From assembly GCA_035651655.1 (NCBI GenBank), contig DASRFG010000023.1:661028-725027 (forward strand): 64,000 nt of DNA, in the 5' to 3' direction. Within the stretch, counting starts at the first letter, position 1. Each line of letters opens with the position of its first letter. This document shows positions 26,590 to 36,039 of this stretch, in pieces. The stretch is from Terriglobales bacterium. Its GTDB lineage: Bacteria; Acidobacteriota; Terriglobia; Terriglobales; Acidobacteriaceae. Position numbers and translations under genes: made by a program. Under the pieces are notes generated by a model that ran no database searches, had not been told where the DNA came from, and worked only from the letters and a program-made list of their open reading frames with translations.

Positions 26590-29500
26590 CTAGAAGCTAA
26601 GTCTTAAGCCGAACTGTAGCTGCCGCATGGAGGTGTCATTCTCCAGATGAGTGATCTTGCCAGCATCCCCACCGCAATCAATACAATGATTGCCTTGATC
26701 GGTATTAAATCCTAATACCGGGTGATTGAAGACGTTGAAGGCGTCCACGCGGAACTGTGCTTTTACACGCTCCGATAGGTCAAAATTCTTCAGCAGAGAC
26801 ATATCTGAGGTGAAGAGACGCGGACCACGCATTGAGTTCCGGCCAGCCGTTCCAAAGTTTCCTGGTCCAGGCCGCTGCCATCCTCCAGCACTCTGGAGAT
26901 TAGCCAGAGCATTTCCACCGTTTACAGGAGTGAAGAAGGTTACCTGGTGGTTTATCGGGTCAAATGAGCCGACACCCGTCGCAAACGAGCCCACCCGGTT
27001 CGGCCGGCAGGGACCAGTGTCCTTGTCAGAACCGCAGTTGGCATAACTGGGGGTCCATGGCAGTCCACCGCTCCAGTTCGTCACCGTACTGAGCTGCCAG
27101 CCTCCTAGAATCGCGTTGGCGGCTCGGCCCATGTTGGCGCCAAACATTTTGCCTTTGCCGAACGGAAGTTCCCAGAGGACATTGCTGATGAACACATGGT
27201 TGCGGTTGTAGTCGTCCGGTCCGTAAGCAATGCGCGGCGAGTCCACGAAATAATCGTCTGTGTAGTTCATCGCCTTCGACCAGGTGTAGTGCGCCATGAA
27301 CTGCAGGCCTTGCGAGAAGCGCTTGGTCACCTTCAGTTGCAAAGCGTTGTAATTGTTGCTGGCATCATTCCCTAGGTAGGTAATGTCGCTTGAACAGCAC
27401 ATCAGGGTATTCCCGGAGGAATCGGTGAAGCCAGGATATGTAAACCGGTTGAACAATGGACGCCGCTGTGCCTGAGGTATGACCCCAAAACCAACCAAGC
27501 TGGCCTGATTGACGTTATACGAAGGCCCATTGCCAGCGAAGATATGGGTGCCCTTGTTGGCCACGTAAGCGATCTCACCAGCAACTGAATTGGTGATTTG
27601 ACGCTGGACCGTTACGTTCCAGGCATCCAACGTCGGCAACCGCATAAATGTGGGACGAACCTTTGGATTCACGTTGCCCAAAGGTCCTTGCAACGGCAGC
27701 GTGCCGTTCGCAGGAATGGGAGGAAAGACGAAAGCTGGCGGTCCACTCGCGAGCGTAAATGCCGGGATCCGATCGTTGGTGGCGTTCTGATCGACATTGT
27801 TCTGCGCGGTCACGTTCTGGTTAACCAATACCGGGAGGTTTTGTGTGACTGTGTGGCCGAACAGTGAGCCGAAGACACCAATGTCAAAACTCCGTCCATA
27901 GCCCATGCGCACCACAGTTTTAGGTGTGAGTTGGTACGCAACTCCAAGCCGCGGGGCAAAGGCCTTGTATGTCATATCAATGTTGCCATTTGTTCCGTAG
28001 GGACCAAAGCCAGCGACGCGGATCAAACCCTGCTCTATGTTTGCGAAGCCGCCTTTGCCCTTTCCATTTACCGACTCGGGGTAGTACAGCTCCCACCGCA
28101 GACCGTAATTAAATGTCAGTTTCGGGGTGATCCGCCAGGTGTCCTGGCCATAGAAGAAGAAACGTTTCTGGCGTTCCGCGGCACCGAGGGTGCCTGCACT
28201 GTTGACGTATCGCTCCAGGAAGGTGGCGTCCCCAAGTAAAAACGTTGCAAAATCGAGCCCGCCATCTCCTCCACTGGACCCGCCTGAAGTGCCGAGGTGG
28301 TGAAAGGTGAGTTGTCCTGCCCGGTTCGCATCGCTGGGTGTGCGGAGGTTCATCGCATAGCGGACATCACCCCCGAACTTGAACTGATGGTTCCCGGATA
28401 TTTTTGTCCAGTTATTAACAAACTGGAACTGCTGCTCACTTTCAACCAAGGGACAGTTGCAGCGACCAATGTTCAGAGCTTCGCCGAAGTGAGACAGCGT
28501 CTGAAAGTCTCCGCTGGGATCCATGAAGAAACCTGGTAGTCCAGACGTGACCGGGTCGCCCAGATTCAATCCTGGAATGCCAAATCCCGTTGCTGGCGAG
28601 GTCCCTACATCGAACTTGTTGCTCTCGGGGTGGTATTTGAAATAGCCGAAACGGAAATCGGTGAGCAAGGTTGGACTGACGACGTAGTCGAAACCGCTAG
28701 CCAAGCTATGGTTATGGGTGGTTGCGCTGCCAGCCAATCCTCCTTCGCCAAACCCCTCCCCGCCGAGCGCCTTCCCAAATATGGGTTGACCAGACAAGCT
28801 AAATTCGGCGTAGCTATAGCGCCCGAACACGTGCGTTTTCTGGCTTGCTTGGTAGTCAACACGGGTGTTGTAACTGTTGTCATTGTAAGGACCGAACCCC
28901 GAGCCTACGAAGTTATTCACCACGCCAGGAGCATTAGGCGACGGAAACAACGCTAGGATACTCCGGGCTTGTGGCGAAATTAGCGAGTTGGGAATCAGGT
29001 TGCCGGCAAACAGAGTACGACCAGCGCCGGTAAGAGGATCACCGGTCGCAGGATTGTAAACTTTTCCCGTCCCCTTCACCCCCAGATAGTCGGAGAGATT
29101 GCACATGCCAGTTAATTGCAGGCAGCTAGTACGAGCGAGGTCGGTCGGGACCGTGCCTTTGATGGTGCGTCCGCTTTTACGCCGAGTACCCTGGTAGTCG
29201 CCGAAGAAGAAGAGCTTGTCCTTGATCGCCGCGCCACCAATGGAACCGCCAAACTGATTCCACATCGTGCTGGGAATGAAGCGGTTCGTCACTGGATCCT
29301 TCTGGAATTGGGTAAAAGGGTCGCGGGCCTGAGTAGCGTCACTCCTCCTGAACCAAAAAGCGCTACCGTGCAGCGCATTACTGCCGGATCGCGTCTGGGC
29401 CGTCATAACGCCCGCAATGGCCTTGCCGAACTCGGCATCGTAGTTCTGCAGCGTCATTTTGGTCTCGGTAACTGAATCCAGGTTGGGATTGATTACGATG

Positions 29501-30132
29501 ATCCCCAGGATCGGATCCTGGTTGTCAGTGCCGTCTAATTCGTAAGCGGTCCCGCTGAAGTGCTGTCCATTTACGAAAATCTGCTGACTTCCTTGTGGAT
29601 TTTCGGTGGCCGCATGCGACCATCCCACTAATTTCTGTGTACCCGGCGAGGATAGCTCCAGGGACGTAAAATTCCGATTCAGCAGCGGGAGCTCCTGAAC
29701 CGCTTTCTGATCAAAAATCACAGCCACATCAGCGCGATCGGTTTTTAGCTGTGGCGCTTCGCCAGTGACCTCTACTGCCTCAGAAACCGCTCCGAGTTGC
29801 AGCTGCATGTCAAGGCGCGCTGCTGTATCAGCCAGTACCTTGATGCCTTTTTGCTCCGACGCCTTAAAGCCCGGCGCTTCGATACGCACGCCATAAACAT
29901 CAGGGATTAAGTGGGTCACGCTGTAATTGCCAGTCGCGTTCGTCGTGGTTTGTTCAGTGGATCCCTTTGCCACGTCGGTTACGATAACCTTGGCGTTGGG
30001 CACCGCCGCGCCGCTAGGATCGGTGACGGTCCCGAAGATGCTCCCGTAAACTGCCTGGCCAACGGCGGATGTTGATCCCCAACAAAATAGCGCTATACAA
30101 GCGACTATCGCCCAAACGTGTTGCTTTCTCAT
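26590..30132 (-). CDS. Oar-like TonB-dependent outer-membrane receptor
   Basis: 1180 aa from the ATG at 30132, chosen over the TTG at 30147 because GGAGG lies 7 bases before it. Signal peptide (VWAIVACIALFCWGSTSAVG), carboxypeptidase-regulatory domain (IFGTVTDPSGAAVPNAKVIV), plug (LPLLNRNFTSLELSSPGTQK, IFVNGQHFSGTAYELDGTDN) and a large barrel ending in MRQLQFGLRLSF. It is somewhat longer than the receptor at 16774. Neighbouring genes encode glucan and trehalose hydrolases and TPR proteins, so import of a glucan-derived ligand is a reasonable guess, not shown. Confidence 0.9.
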   Translation of the reverse strand: MRKQHVWAIVACIALFCWGSTSAVGQAVYGSIFGTVTDPSGAAVPNAKVIVTDVAKGSTEQTTTNATGNYSVTHLIPDVYGVRIEAPGFKASEQKGIKVLADTAARLDMQLQLGAVSEAVEVTGEAPQLKTDRADVAVIFDQKAVQELPLLNRNFTSLELSSPGTQKLVGWSHAATENPQGSQQIFVNGQHFSGTAYELDGTDNQDPILGIIVINPNLDSVTETKMTLQNYDAEFGKAIAGVMTAQTRSGSNALHGSAFWFRRSDATQARDPFTQFQKDPVTNRFIPSTMWNQFGGSIGGAAIKDKLFFFGDYQGTRRKSGRTIKGTVPTDLARTSCLQLTGMCNLSDYLGVKGTGKVYNPATGDPLTGAGRTLFAGNLIPNSLISPQARSILALFPSPNAPGVVNNFVGSGFGPYNDNSYNTRVDYQASQKTHVFGRYSYAEFSLSGQPIFGKALGGEGFGEGGLAGSATTHNHSLASGFDYVVSPTLLTDFRFGYFKYHPESNKFDVGTSPATGFGIPGLNLGDPVTSGLPGFFMDPSGDFQTLSHFGEALNIGRCNCPLVESEQQFQFVNNWTKISGNHQFKFGGDVRYAMNLRTPSDANRAGQLTFHHLGTSGGSSGGDGGLDFATFLLGDATFLERYVNSAGTLGAAERQKRFFFYGQDTWRITPKLTFNYGLRWELYYPESVNGKGKGGFANIEQGLIRVAGFGPYGTNGNIDMTYKAFAPRLGVAYQLTPKTVVRMGYGRSFDIGVFGSLFGHTVTQNLPVLVNQNVTAQNNVDQNATNDRIPAFTLASGPPAFVFPPIPANGTLPLQGPLGNVNPKVRPTFMRLPTLDAWNVTVQRQITNSVAGEIAYVANKGTHIFAGNGPSYNVNQASLVGFGVIPQAQRRPLFNRFTYPGFTDSSGNTLMCCSSDITYLGNDASNNYNALQLKVTKRFSQGLQFMAHYTWSKAMNYTDDYFVDSPRIAYGPDDYNRNHVFISNVLWELPFGKGKMFGANMGRAANAILGGWQLSTVTNWSGGLPWTPSYANCGSDKDTGPCRPNRVGSFATGVGSFDPINHQVTFFTPVNGGNALANLQSAGGWQRPGPGNFGTAGRNSMRGPRLFTSDMSLLKNFDLSERVKAQFRVDAFNVFNHPVLGFNTDQGNHCIDCGGDAGKITHLENDTSMRQLQFGLRLSF

Positions 30133-30492
30133 CACATGCCTCCGCAATGTTTTCCCGCACGCCTGGCCTTGAGCTCTTCCCTGAACTGGTCGGCGTATGC
30201 CTCTGACTGTTGAATGGGTGAACTAGCGATGGACAGCTGCAAACTTAGAATCAATGCGGTCGAGTGCCAACGGCTTGGATTTAGTTTAGGGGATCCGGTC
30301 ATTTATGCTTCGCGCACAACCTGCCAAAAAAAAATCTGTAGGGGGTTCGTACAGCAACTATTCTTCCAAGGCGAGCGCAAGGCTAAGCCGCTTTGTTTTG
30401 AATGTCAAGGACGTTATACGAGGCTGGCCTACTATGAAAAGCCATAGTCGCGCGTTATGAAACTACAGGATTTAACAGCTAGATTAGGGAGG
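30133..30492. other. Intergenic region between Oar and TPR genes
   Basis: 360 bp. It holds the Oar gene leader and a 9-base A run near 30329. A 77-codon plus-strand frame (30214-30447) with CFEC near its end has no recognisable family and no ribosome-binding site; I leave it uncalled. No hairpin terminator seen after the TPR gene. Confidence 0.35.
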
Positions 30493-32262
30493 CTAGTGTT
30501 TTAGGATTGAATCCAGCTTTTCGGCACGCCGGAATTCTTCCTGAGCTTCTTGAACTTTGCCCTGCATCTGAAGTGCCCGCCCAAGATAAAAATGTGCAGG
30601 AGCATAACTGGGGGCAAGCGTGATGGCGCTCTGAAGTTGCCCAATTGCGCCCGCCAGGTCGCCAGCATTGAGTAGCGTTATTCCAGAATTGGTATTAAAC
30701 GTGGCGGCCTGCAAACTATTTTTGGTCTTAGTGATTTCAGAGGCCGCCCGCGCTTCGGCAGTTGCGCCAGCGACATCTCCCTGCTGGCGAAGGATCGCTG
30801 CCAGAGTGGTGTGCGCCCCAGCGAAATCGGGCTGCAAGCGAATCGCCTCCCGCAAGGCTGCGGTTGCGCCTGTCAGTTCGCCCTGCTGTTTAAGTACGGT
30901 GCCTAAAGTGTAATAGGCCTCAGCGTAGTCTGGCTTGATCTTCACGGCAGCCTGCAAGTGTTCTGCTGATTTGGAGAATTCACCTTGCTGCCAAAGAGTT
31001 ACACCCAAGCTGTAGTGGGCGTCTGCAAGCGCGGGGTCGAGGTCTAGTGCCCGCGAAAATTCTGCAATGGCTTCCGGCAGCTGGTCCTTCAATTTCAAAG
31101 CTAAGGCCAGGTTGTAGTGTAGCGTCGCATCACCCGGCGTTGTCTTGAGTGCTTCCTGGAACTCGCCGATCGCGGCATCGAAATCTGATTTCTGAAGAAA
31201 AGCAGTGCCCAAATTTTCTTTATATCCACCGTCGTCAGGGCGGAGTCGCAAAGCCGCACGAAACTCCGGGATGGAAAGGTCGGCATGCCCTGCTTGCACA
31301 AGCGCAAGTCCCAAATTATTGTGGGCGTCTGGATTACCGGGCTGAAGCTGAATGACGCGACGGAACGCCTCGATGGCGCCCGAAGTTTCACCCGTCCGCT
31401 GCAGCATCAGTCCTAGTTCCGTTTGGGCCTCGGGATAATCCGGCTGCACCTGCACAGCCTTCTTGAGGGCAGCAATGGCTTCCGCGCGCTTCCCCTGCGC
31501 TTCCAACACTGACCCCAGGTAGTAATAGCTATGAGCGTCGCTTGCGTTTAGCTCGACGGCCCGCTTCAGTTCTGTAATCGCCCGCTCAAGCTCCTTCTTC
31601 TTCCACAATGCAATGCCAAGGTGCAGGTGGGAAGACGGTATGTTTGGTTCGAGGCGCACCGCCTTTGAAAACTCACCGATTGCGTCCTCAAAGTTGTTTG
31701 CCTGCGCCAGAAGCGAACCGAGCTCATCGTGCAGTTCGGCACGATGCGGCGCAAGCTGCGAGGCGCGACGCATCTGGAGAGTGGCCTCGGCAAGTGCCCC
31801 CTTTGAACTCAGCGCCTTTGCAAGCTGCCGATGGGCTTCCGCATCTGAAGGAGCCAGCTTGACGGCTTGGCGTAGTTCGGCAATGGCCTCCTCCTTTTTT
31901 CCTTGCATGGCCAGAGCGCTTCCCAAGTTCGTGTGTGCCGAAGCAGTCGCGGGTTTGAGCCTGATAGCATTGCGAAAATGCGAGATTGCAGCATCGGTCT
32001 CACCTTGAGCCAGAAGCACCCAGCCTAAAGAGTTGTGGCCGTCATAATCCGCGGGCGCGAGCTTCACCACGTTTTCAAACGCAGAGCGCGCTGCTGGGAG
32101 GTCACCCCTCTTCAGGGCAGAGACTCCGCGCCTATACGCCGCTGCCGCACGGGTTGGTGGCTTTTGACCAGAGCATGGCAGCGTCATCAAGACGCACATC
32201 AACGAGAAGACAAGCGCCCTTGTACACGAGAGACGGCGATCACAGATGAATGGAAGGGACAT
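30493..32262 (-). CDS. Large exported TPR-repeat protein
   Basis: 589 aa from the ATG at 32262. The longer frame (to 32346) would run into the divergent gene, while ATG 32262 gives a clean signal peptide (CTRALVFSLMCVLMTLPCSG). About 15 consecutive 34-residue TPR units follow, for example LKRGDLPAARSAFENVVKLA and LLNAGDLAGAIGQLQSAITL. The regular units suggest a long superhelix for protein-protein contacts in the periplasm. It is divergent from, and adjacent to, two FG-GAP/ASPIC-UnbV genes. Confidence 0.85.
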   Translation of the reverse strand: MSLPFICDRRLSCTRALVFSLMCVLMTLPCSGQKPPTRAAAAYRRGVSALKRGDLPAARSAFENVVKLAPADYDGHNSLGWVLLAQGETDAAISHFRNAIRLKPATASAHTNLGSALAMQGKKEEAIAELRQAVKLAPSDAEAHRQLAKALSSKGALAEATLQMRRASQLAPHRAELHDELGSLLAQANNFEDAIGEFSKAVRLEPNIPSSHLHLGIALWKKKELERAITELKRAVELNASDAHSYYYLGSVLEAQGKRAEAIAALKKAVQVQPDYPEAQTELGLMLQRTGETSGAIEAFRRVIQLQPGNPDAHNNLGLALVQAGHADLSIPEFRAALRLRPDDGGYKENLGTAFLQKSDFDAAIGEFQEALKTTPGDATLHYNLALALKLKDQLPEAIAEFSRALDLDPALADAHYSLGVTLWQQGEFSKSAEHLQAAVKIKPDYAEAYYTLGTVLKQQGELTGATAALREAIRLQPDFAGAHTTLAAILRQQGDVAGATAEARAASEITKTKNSLQAATFNTNSGITLLNAGDLAGAIGQLQSAITLAPSYAPAHFYLGRALQMQGKVQEAQEEFRRAEKLDSILKH

Positions 32263-32362
32263 CACGAATCCGAAAGTGGCTTGCGAAAATATTACTATGC
32301 TGGCCTCAGCGCAGGAGCCAACCTTGACCGCCCCAAAGGCAGCCACGATAGTATCTCAAGAG

Positions 32363-34165
32363 ATGTTGAGGGGCCCGCACTTCCGGTTCGTCTGCTTGAT
32401 TCTCGCCCTCGTGCTTATGGTAGGCGGACTGGCTTTCAGCCTCCAAAGCGCGGAGCTTCAGACTTCCAAAACGCAAACCACAGCTCGTACACCAGCGGTG
32501 GCTTACTTCACCGACGTCGCGCAGAAGGCCGGCCTAACAATGTTGAACGTGTTCGGTGGGTTAGAGACCAAGAAGTACATCACCGAAACTACCGGGACGG
32601 GCGTCGCGATATTCGACTACGACAATGATGGCTGGCCAGACATCTTTCTTGTGAACGGCACCACTCTTGAGGGCTTTCCTCCGGGCAAAGGACCAACCAG
32701 TCACCTGTACCGCAACAATCATGACGGCACGTTCACCGACGTCACGGCGAAGGCGGGACTTGCGGGAGCGGGATGGGGACAGGGCGTATGCGTCGGGGAT
32801 TATGACAACGATGGCTGGGAAGACATTTTTGTCACCTACTACGGCAAAAATCGGCTCTATCACAATCAGCACGGTACATTTGCAGAAGTGGGGGAGCAGG
32901 CAGGAGTCGCTGGTTCCGGAAAAGCCTGGGGATCGGGATGCGCTTTCGTGGATTACGACCGGGATGGGCTACTCGACCTGGTGGTGGCCAATTACGTTGA
33001 TTTCGACCTGCAGACTGCGCCGCGCCCCGGGGAGCGACCGAGTTGTCTCTGGAAAGGTGTGCCGGTGATGTGTGGTCCCCGCGGGCTGAAGCCTGCCAAA
33101 AATATTCTCTATCGCAATCTTGGCAACGGAAAATTTGCGGACGTCACCAGCAAAAGCAAGATTGACCGAAGCGACGGCTATTACGCTTTGAGCATTTCAA
33201 CTCTGGATTACGATAATGACGGCTGGCCCGATATTTACGTCGCTTGTGACAGCACGCCCAGCATCCTCTATCACAACAATCGTGACGGCACCTTTAGTGA
33301 CGTAGCCGTAAGCGCGGGAGCCGCCTTCAACGAGGACGGCCGCAGCCAGGCGGGTATGGGTTCTACGGTGGCGGATTTCGATGGGGACGGAAATCTAGAC
33401 ATCTTCAAGACCAATTTCTCTGACGACACCTCAACACTCTATCGCAATAACGGCAACGGAAGCTTTTCCGAAGTGACTTTCGCGGCCGGACTGGGATTGC
33501 ACACCCAATATCTAGGATGGGGCACGATGTTTTTCGATTTTGATAACGATTCCTGGCCCGACATTCTACTGGTCAATGGACACGTTTACCCCGAAGTAGA
33601 CAAGTACAAACTGGGCAGCAACTATCGTGAACCGCGAATTCTGTATCACAACAATGGCAACGGGACTTTCAGCGACATTTCAAGTTCCGCCGGCCCCGGC
33701 ATCGCGACGGCCTGGTCGGGCCGCGGACTCGCGGTGGGTGATCTTTGGAATGATGGGCGACTTTCTGCGGTGATCAGCAATATGAATGATCGAGCGAGTC
33801 TGTTGGTGAACCAAGTCAAGAATGGCAACCACTGGATCGCGATTAAGACCGAAGGCACGCGCTCCAATCGGGATGGTATCGGCGCACGCATCACGCTCAA
33901 GGTGGGCAAGCGCACGTTGGTGGATGAAGTCCGCAGCGGCTCCAGCTACATCTCGAACAGTGACATGCGCGTCCACTTCGGACTCGGAGCCGCCACGAAG
34001 ATTGACCATCTACAGATTCGCTGGCCGAGCGGACTAGTTGAGGGTTTCCGAGACCTTGCCGTGGATACCATTCATACCTTGAAGGAAGGTTCGGGAACAC
34101 AGGTCAAAGCGGAAGTCCACTCGCGGGCTTTTAAGATTTTCTCCCTTCAAACCTCACCGCCTTAA
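32363..34165 (+). CDS. FG-GAP / ASPIC-UnbV (CRTAC1-like) exported protein, copy A
   Basis: About 600 aa. ATG 32363 gives a signal peptide (FRFVCLILALVLMVGGLAFS); an upstream ATG at 32297 is possible. The beta-propeller has repeated Ca-binding blades of the form DYDNDGWPDIFLVN, DYDNDGWEDIFVTY, DYDRDGLLDLVVANY and DFDGDGNLDIFKTNF. It ends with an ASPIC/UnbV domain (GARITLKVGKRTLVDEVRSG, HFGLGAATKIDHLQIRWPSG). Its 3' end overlaps that of the opposed paralogue by 35 bp. The family is common in Acidobacteriota; function is not established, surface or glycan contact being the usual guess. Confidence 0.85.
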   Translation: MLRGPHFRFVCLILALVLMVGGLAFSLQSAELQTSKTQTTARTPAVAYFTDVAQKAGLTMLNVFGGLETKKYITETTGTGVAIFDYDNDGWPDIFLVNGTTLEGFPPGKGPTSHLYRNNHDGTFTDVTAKAGLAGAGWGQGVCVGDYDNDGWEDIFVTYYGKNRLYHNQHGTFAEVGEQAGVAGSGKAWGSGCAFVDYDRDGLLDLVVANYVDFDLQTAPRPGERPSCLWKGVPVMCGPRGLKPAKNILYRNLGNGKFADVTSKSKIDRSDGYYALSISTLDYDNDGWPDIYVACDSTPSILYHNNRDGTFSDVAVSAGAAFNEDGRSQAGMGSTVADFDGDGNLDIFKTNFSDDTSTLYRNNGNGSFSEVTFAAGLGLHTQYLGWGTMFFDFDNDSWPDILLVNGHVYPEVDKYKLGSNYREPRILYHNNGNGTFSDISSSAGPGIATAWSGRGLAVGDLWNDGRLSAVISNMNDRASLLVNQVKNGNHWIAIKTEGTRSNRDGIGARITLKVGKRTLVDEVRSGSSYISNSDMRVHFGLGAATKIDHLQIRWPSGLVEGFRDLAVDTIHTLKEGSGTQVKAEVHSRAFKIFSLQTSPP

Positions 34166-35969
34166 CAATTCCCGCCGATTCTTTTACATAGATCAATTGA
34201 TTAGGCTCGAGATCTTTTAGCGAGTCCACCTGTCCACTCGGCCAGCGAATCTCGAGTAATTCTATTTTCTTGGCTTTGCCTAGGCCAAAATGGACGCGCA
34301 AATCATTCTGAGAGAGATACCCGCCACCGCTTCGCACTTCATCTATTTGCTGGTGAGGGACTGATTCATCAGGTGGTCGGGTCAGACACCGCAAACGCGC
34401 TCCGATTCCGCTGCGATTCGATTTGGTGCCGATGGTCCGAATCTTTATCCAATTTTGGCTGGCAGAAGAATCGCGCCGCAACAATTGCGGGAAATCGTTG
34501 ACGGTGTTCACGAGTACGTCAATATCGCCATCATTATCGAAATCGCCGAATGCGCAGCCCCGGGAAGCCGAGGGTCCGGTGATGCCGGGGCCGCCCTGCA
34601 GCGAGACATCTTCGAAGCGTCCATTCCGCAGGTTCTGGTAAAGAAGCTTGCGCTGCGGGTAACCGGCCTCAGTCTTGAGCTGCTCGACCTCGGGATAGAC
34701 GTGGCCATTACAGACCAGAATGTCGGGCCAGCCGTCGTTATCCATGTCAAAAAATCCGCAACCCCAGCCAAGGTATTTGGTGTTCAGGCCAAGACCAGCT
34801 TCGAAGGTTGTGTCTTCAAAGGCGCCGGTACCAATGTTGTGATAAAGGGAATGGGTGTCGCCGGCGAAATTAGTCTTTATTAGGTCGAGATTGCCGTCGA
34901 GGTCATAGTCTCCGGCTGAGATGCCCATGCCTGCTTGAGGCTTGCCGTCGGCGCTGAACGCACAGCCGGCGTCAATGCCGATATCCACGAACTTTCCGTT
35001 TTTGCGGTTCTGATACAGAACGCTGGCAGTGGAGTCGTCAGCTACATAGATATCCGGCCACCCGTCGTTGTCCAGATCGGCGGTCAGAACGCCAAGTCCG
35101 TAAGTGCCATTCGCCTGTGTGATTCCCGCAGCTTCGGATACGTCCGTAAAAGTTCCGTCCCGGTTGCTGTGATAAAGGATATTCTTTCCACCGGCAAGGC
35201 CGGGTGGGCCACAGGCAACCTTCACACCTTTATATAGGCACGGTCCCGATTCCGGCACCGGCGCCGTCGCCAGATCCAGGTCTATGTAGTTGGCCACAAA
35301 CAAATCCAGATGGCCGTCGCGATCATAGTCAACAAATGCGCAGCCGGTGTTCCAGCGCTTGCCATTGCCTCCTACGCCAGCTCTTTCAGTGACGTCAGTA
35401 AACGTGCCGTCCCCGTTATTGTGATACAGAACATTCTTTCCAAAATAGGTTATGAACAAATCGTCGAAGCCGTCATTGTCATAGTCGCCGACGCAGACTC
35501 CTTGTCCCCACCCCGTGTGGGCCAGTCCGGCCTTCGCAGTCACGTCAGTGAAAGTGCCGTCGCGATTGTTCTTGAAGAGGTGGCAATGTGGTTCTTCGCC
35601 TTTCGGAAAACCTTCCAGTCGCCATCCGTTTACCAGGAAAATATCCAGCCAGTCATCATTGTCGTAGTCGTAGAAGGCAACTCCGCAACCTGTGGTTTCG
35701 AGCAGATATTTATTTTTATGCTCGCCGCCAAAAAGGGTCTTCGCGTTCAAGCCGGCTTCACGCGCCACGTTCACGAAGTTAATTCCCAAGTCAGCGAACT
35801 TGGGCGGCGGCGGATAAGCTGGATGCGTCGGCGGCTTGGCTGCTGCAGTTTGGGCTCGTGCAAGCGGATTCCACCGATTGGGCATTGCCATCGCCACAAC
35901 ACTTTCGAAGGAGAGGACCAGCGCCGATCGGCTTAAAGATTGAAGGAACGAGCGTCGCGAAAAAGACAA
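34131..35969 (-). CDS. FG-GAP / ASPIC-UnbV (CRTAC1-like) protein with Tat signal, copy B
   Basis: 612 aa. N-terminal twin-arginine signal SRRSFLQSLSRSALVLSF, so export is probably folded via Tat, unlike copy A. The propeller blades and ASPIC/UnbV end (GARLRCLTRPPDE..., HFGLGKAKKIELLEIRWPSG) match copy A closely in order and sequence (both have DVTAKAGLA and GWGQGVCVGDYDNDG). The genes are tail-to-tail and share 35 bp, so they are an inverted duplication that has diverged, most strongly at the signal peptide. Tat export suggests a bound metal or cofactor acquired in the cytoplasm; this is inference. Confidence 0.85.
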   Translation of the reverse strand: MSFSRRSFLQSLSRSALVLSFESVVAMAMPNRWNPLARAQTAAAKPPTHPAYPPPPKFADLGINFVNVAREAGLNAKTLFGGEHKNKYLLETTGCGVAFYDYDNDDWLDIFLVNGWRLEGFPKGEEPHCHLFKNNRDGTFTDVTAKAGLAHTGWGQGVCVGDYDNDGFDDLFITYFGKNVLYHNNGDGTFTDVTERAGVGGNGKRWNTGCAFVDYDRDGHLDLFVANYIDLDLATAPVPESGPCLYKGVKVACGPPGLAGGKNILYHSNRDGTFTDVSEAAGITQANGTYGLGVLTADLDNDGWPDIYVADDSTASVLYQNRKNGKFVDIGIDAGCAFSADGKPQAGMGISAGDYDLDGNLDLIKTNFAGDTHSLYHNIGTGAFEDTTFEAGLGLNTKYLGWGCGFFDMDNDGWPDILVCNGHVYPEVEQLKTEAGYPQRKLLYQNLRNGRFEDVSLQGGPGITGPSASRGCAFGDFDNDGDIDVLVNTVNDFPQLLRRDSSASQNWIKIRTIGTKSNRSGIGARLRCLTRPPDESVPHQQIDEVRSGGGYLSQNDLRVHFGLGKAKKIELLEIRWPSGQVDSLKDLEPNQLIYVKESAGIVKAVRFEGRKS

Positions 35970-36039
35970 GAGGGGATACCTGGCCGAAATAGCTCCGTGC
36001 TAGAATCGCGCCTATTTTCTAACAGTTACTGAGGGGAGA

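Noticed and set aside
30214..30447. 77-codon plus-strand frame with CFEC
   Set aside because: No ribosome-binding site, no family resemblance, and it lies in the leader region of the opposite-strand receptor gene.
32263..32346. N-terminal extension of the large TPR protein
   Set aside because: It would overlap the leader of the divergent gene and place the signal peptide internally; ATG 32262 gives a normal signal peptide.
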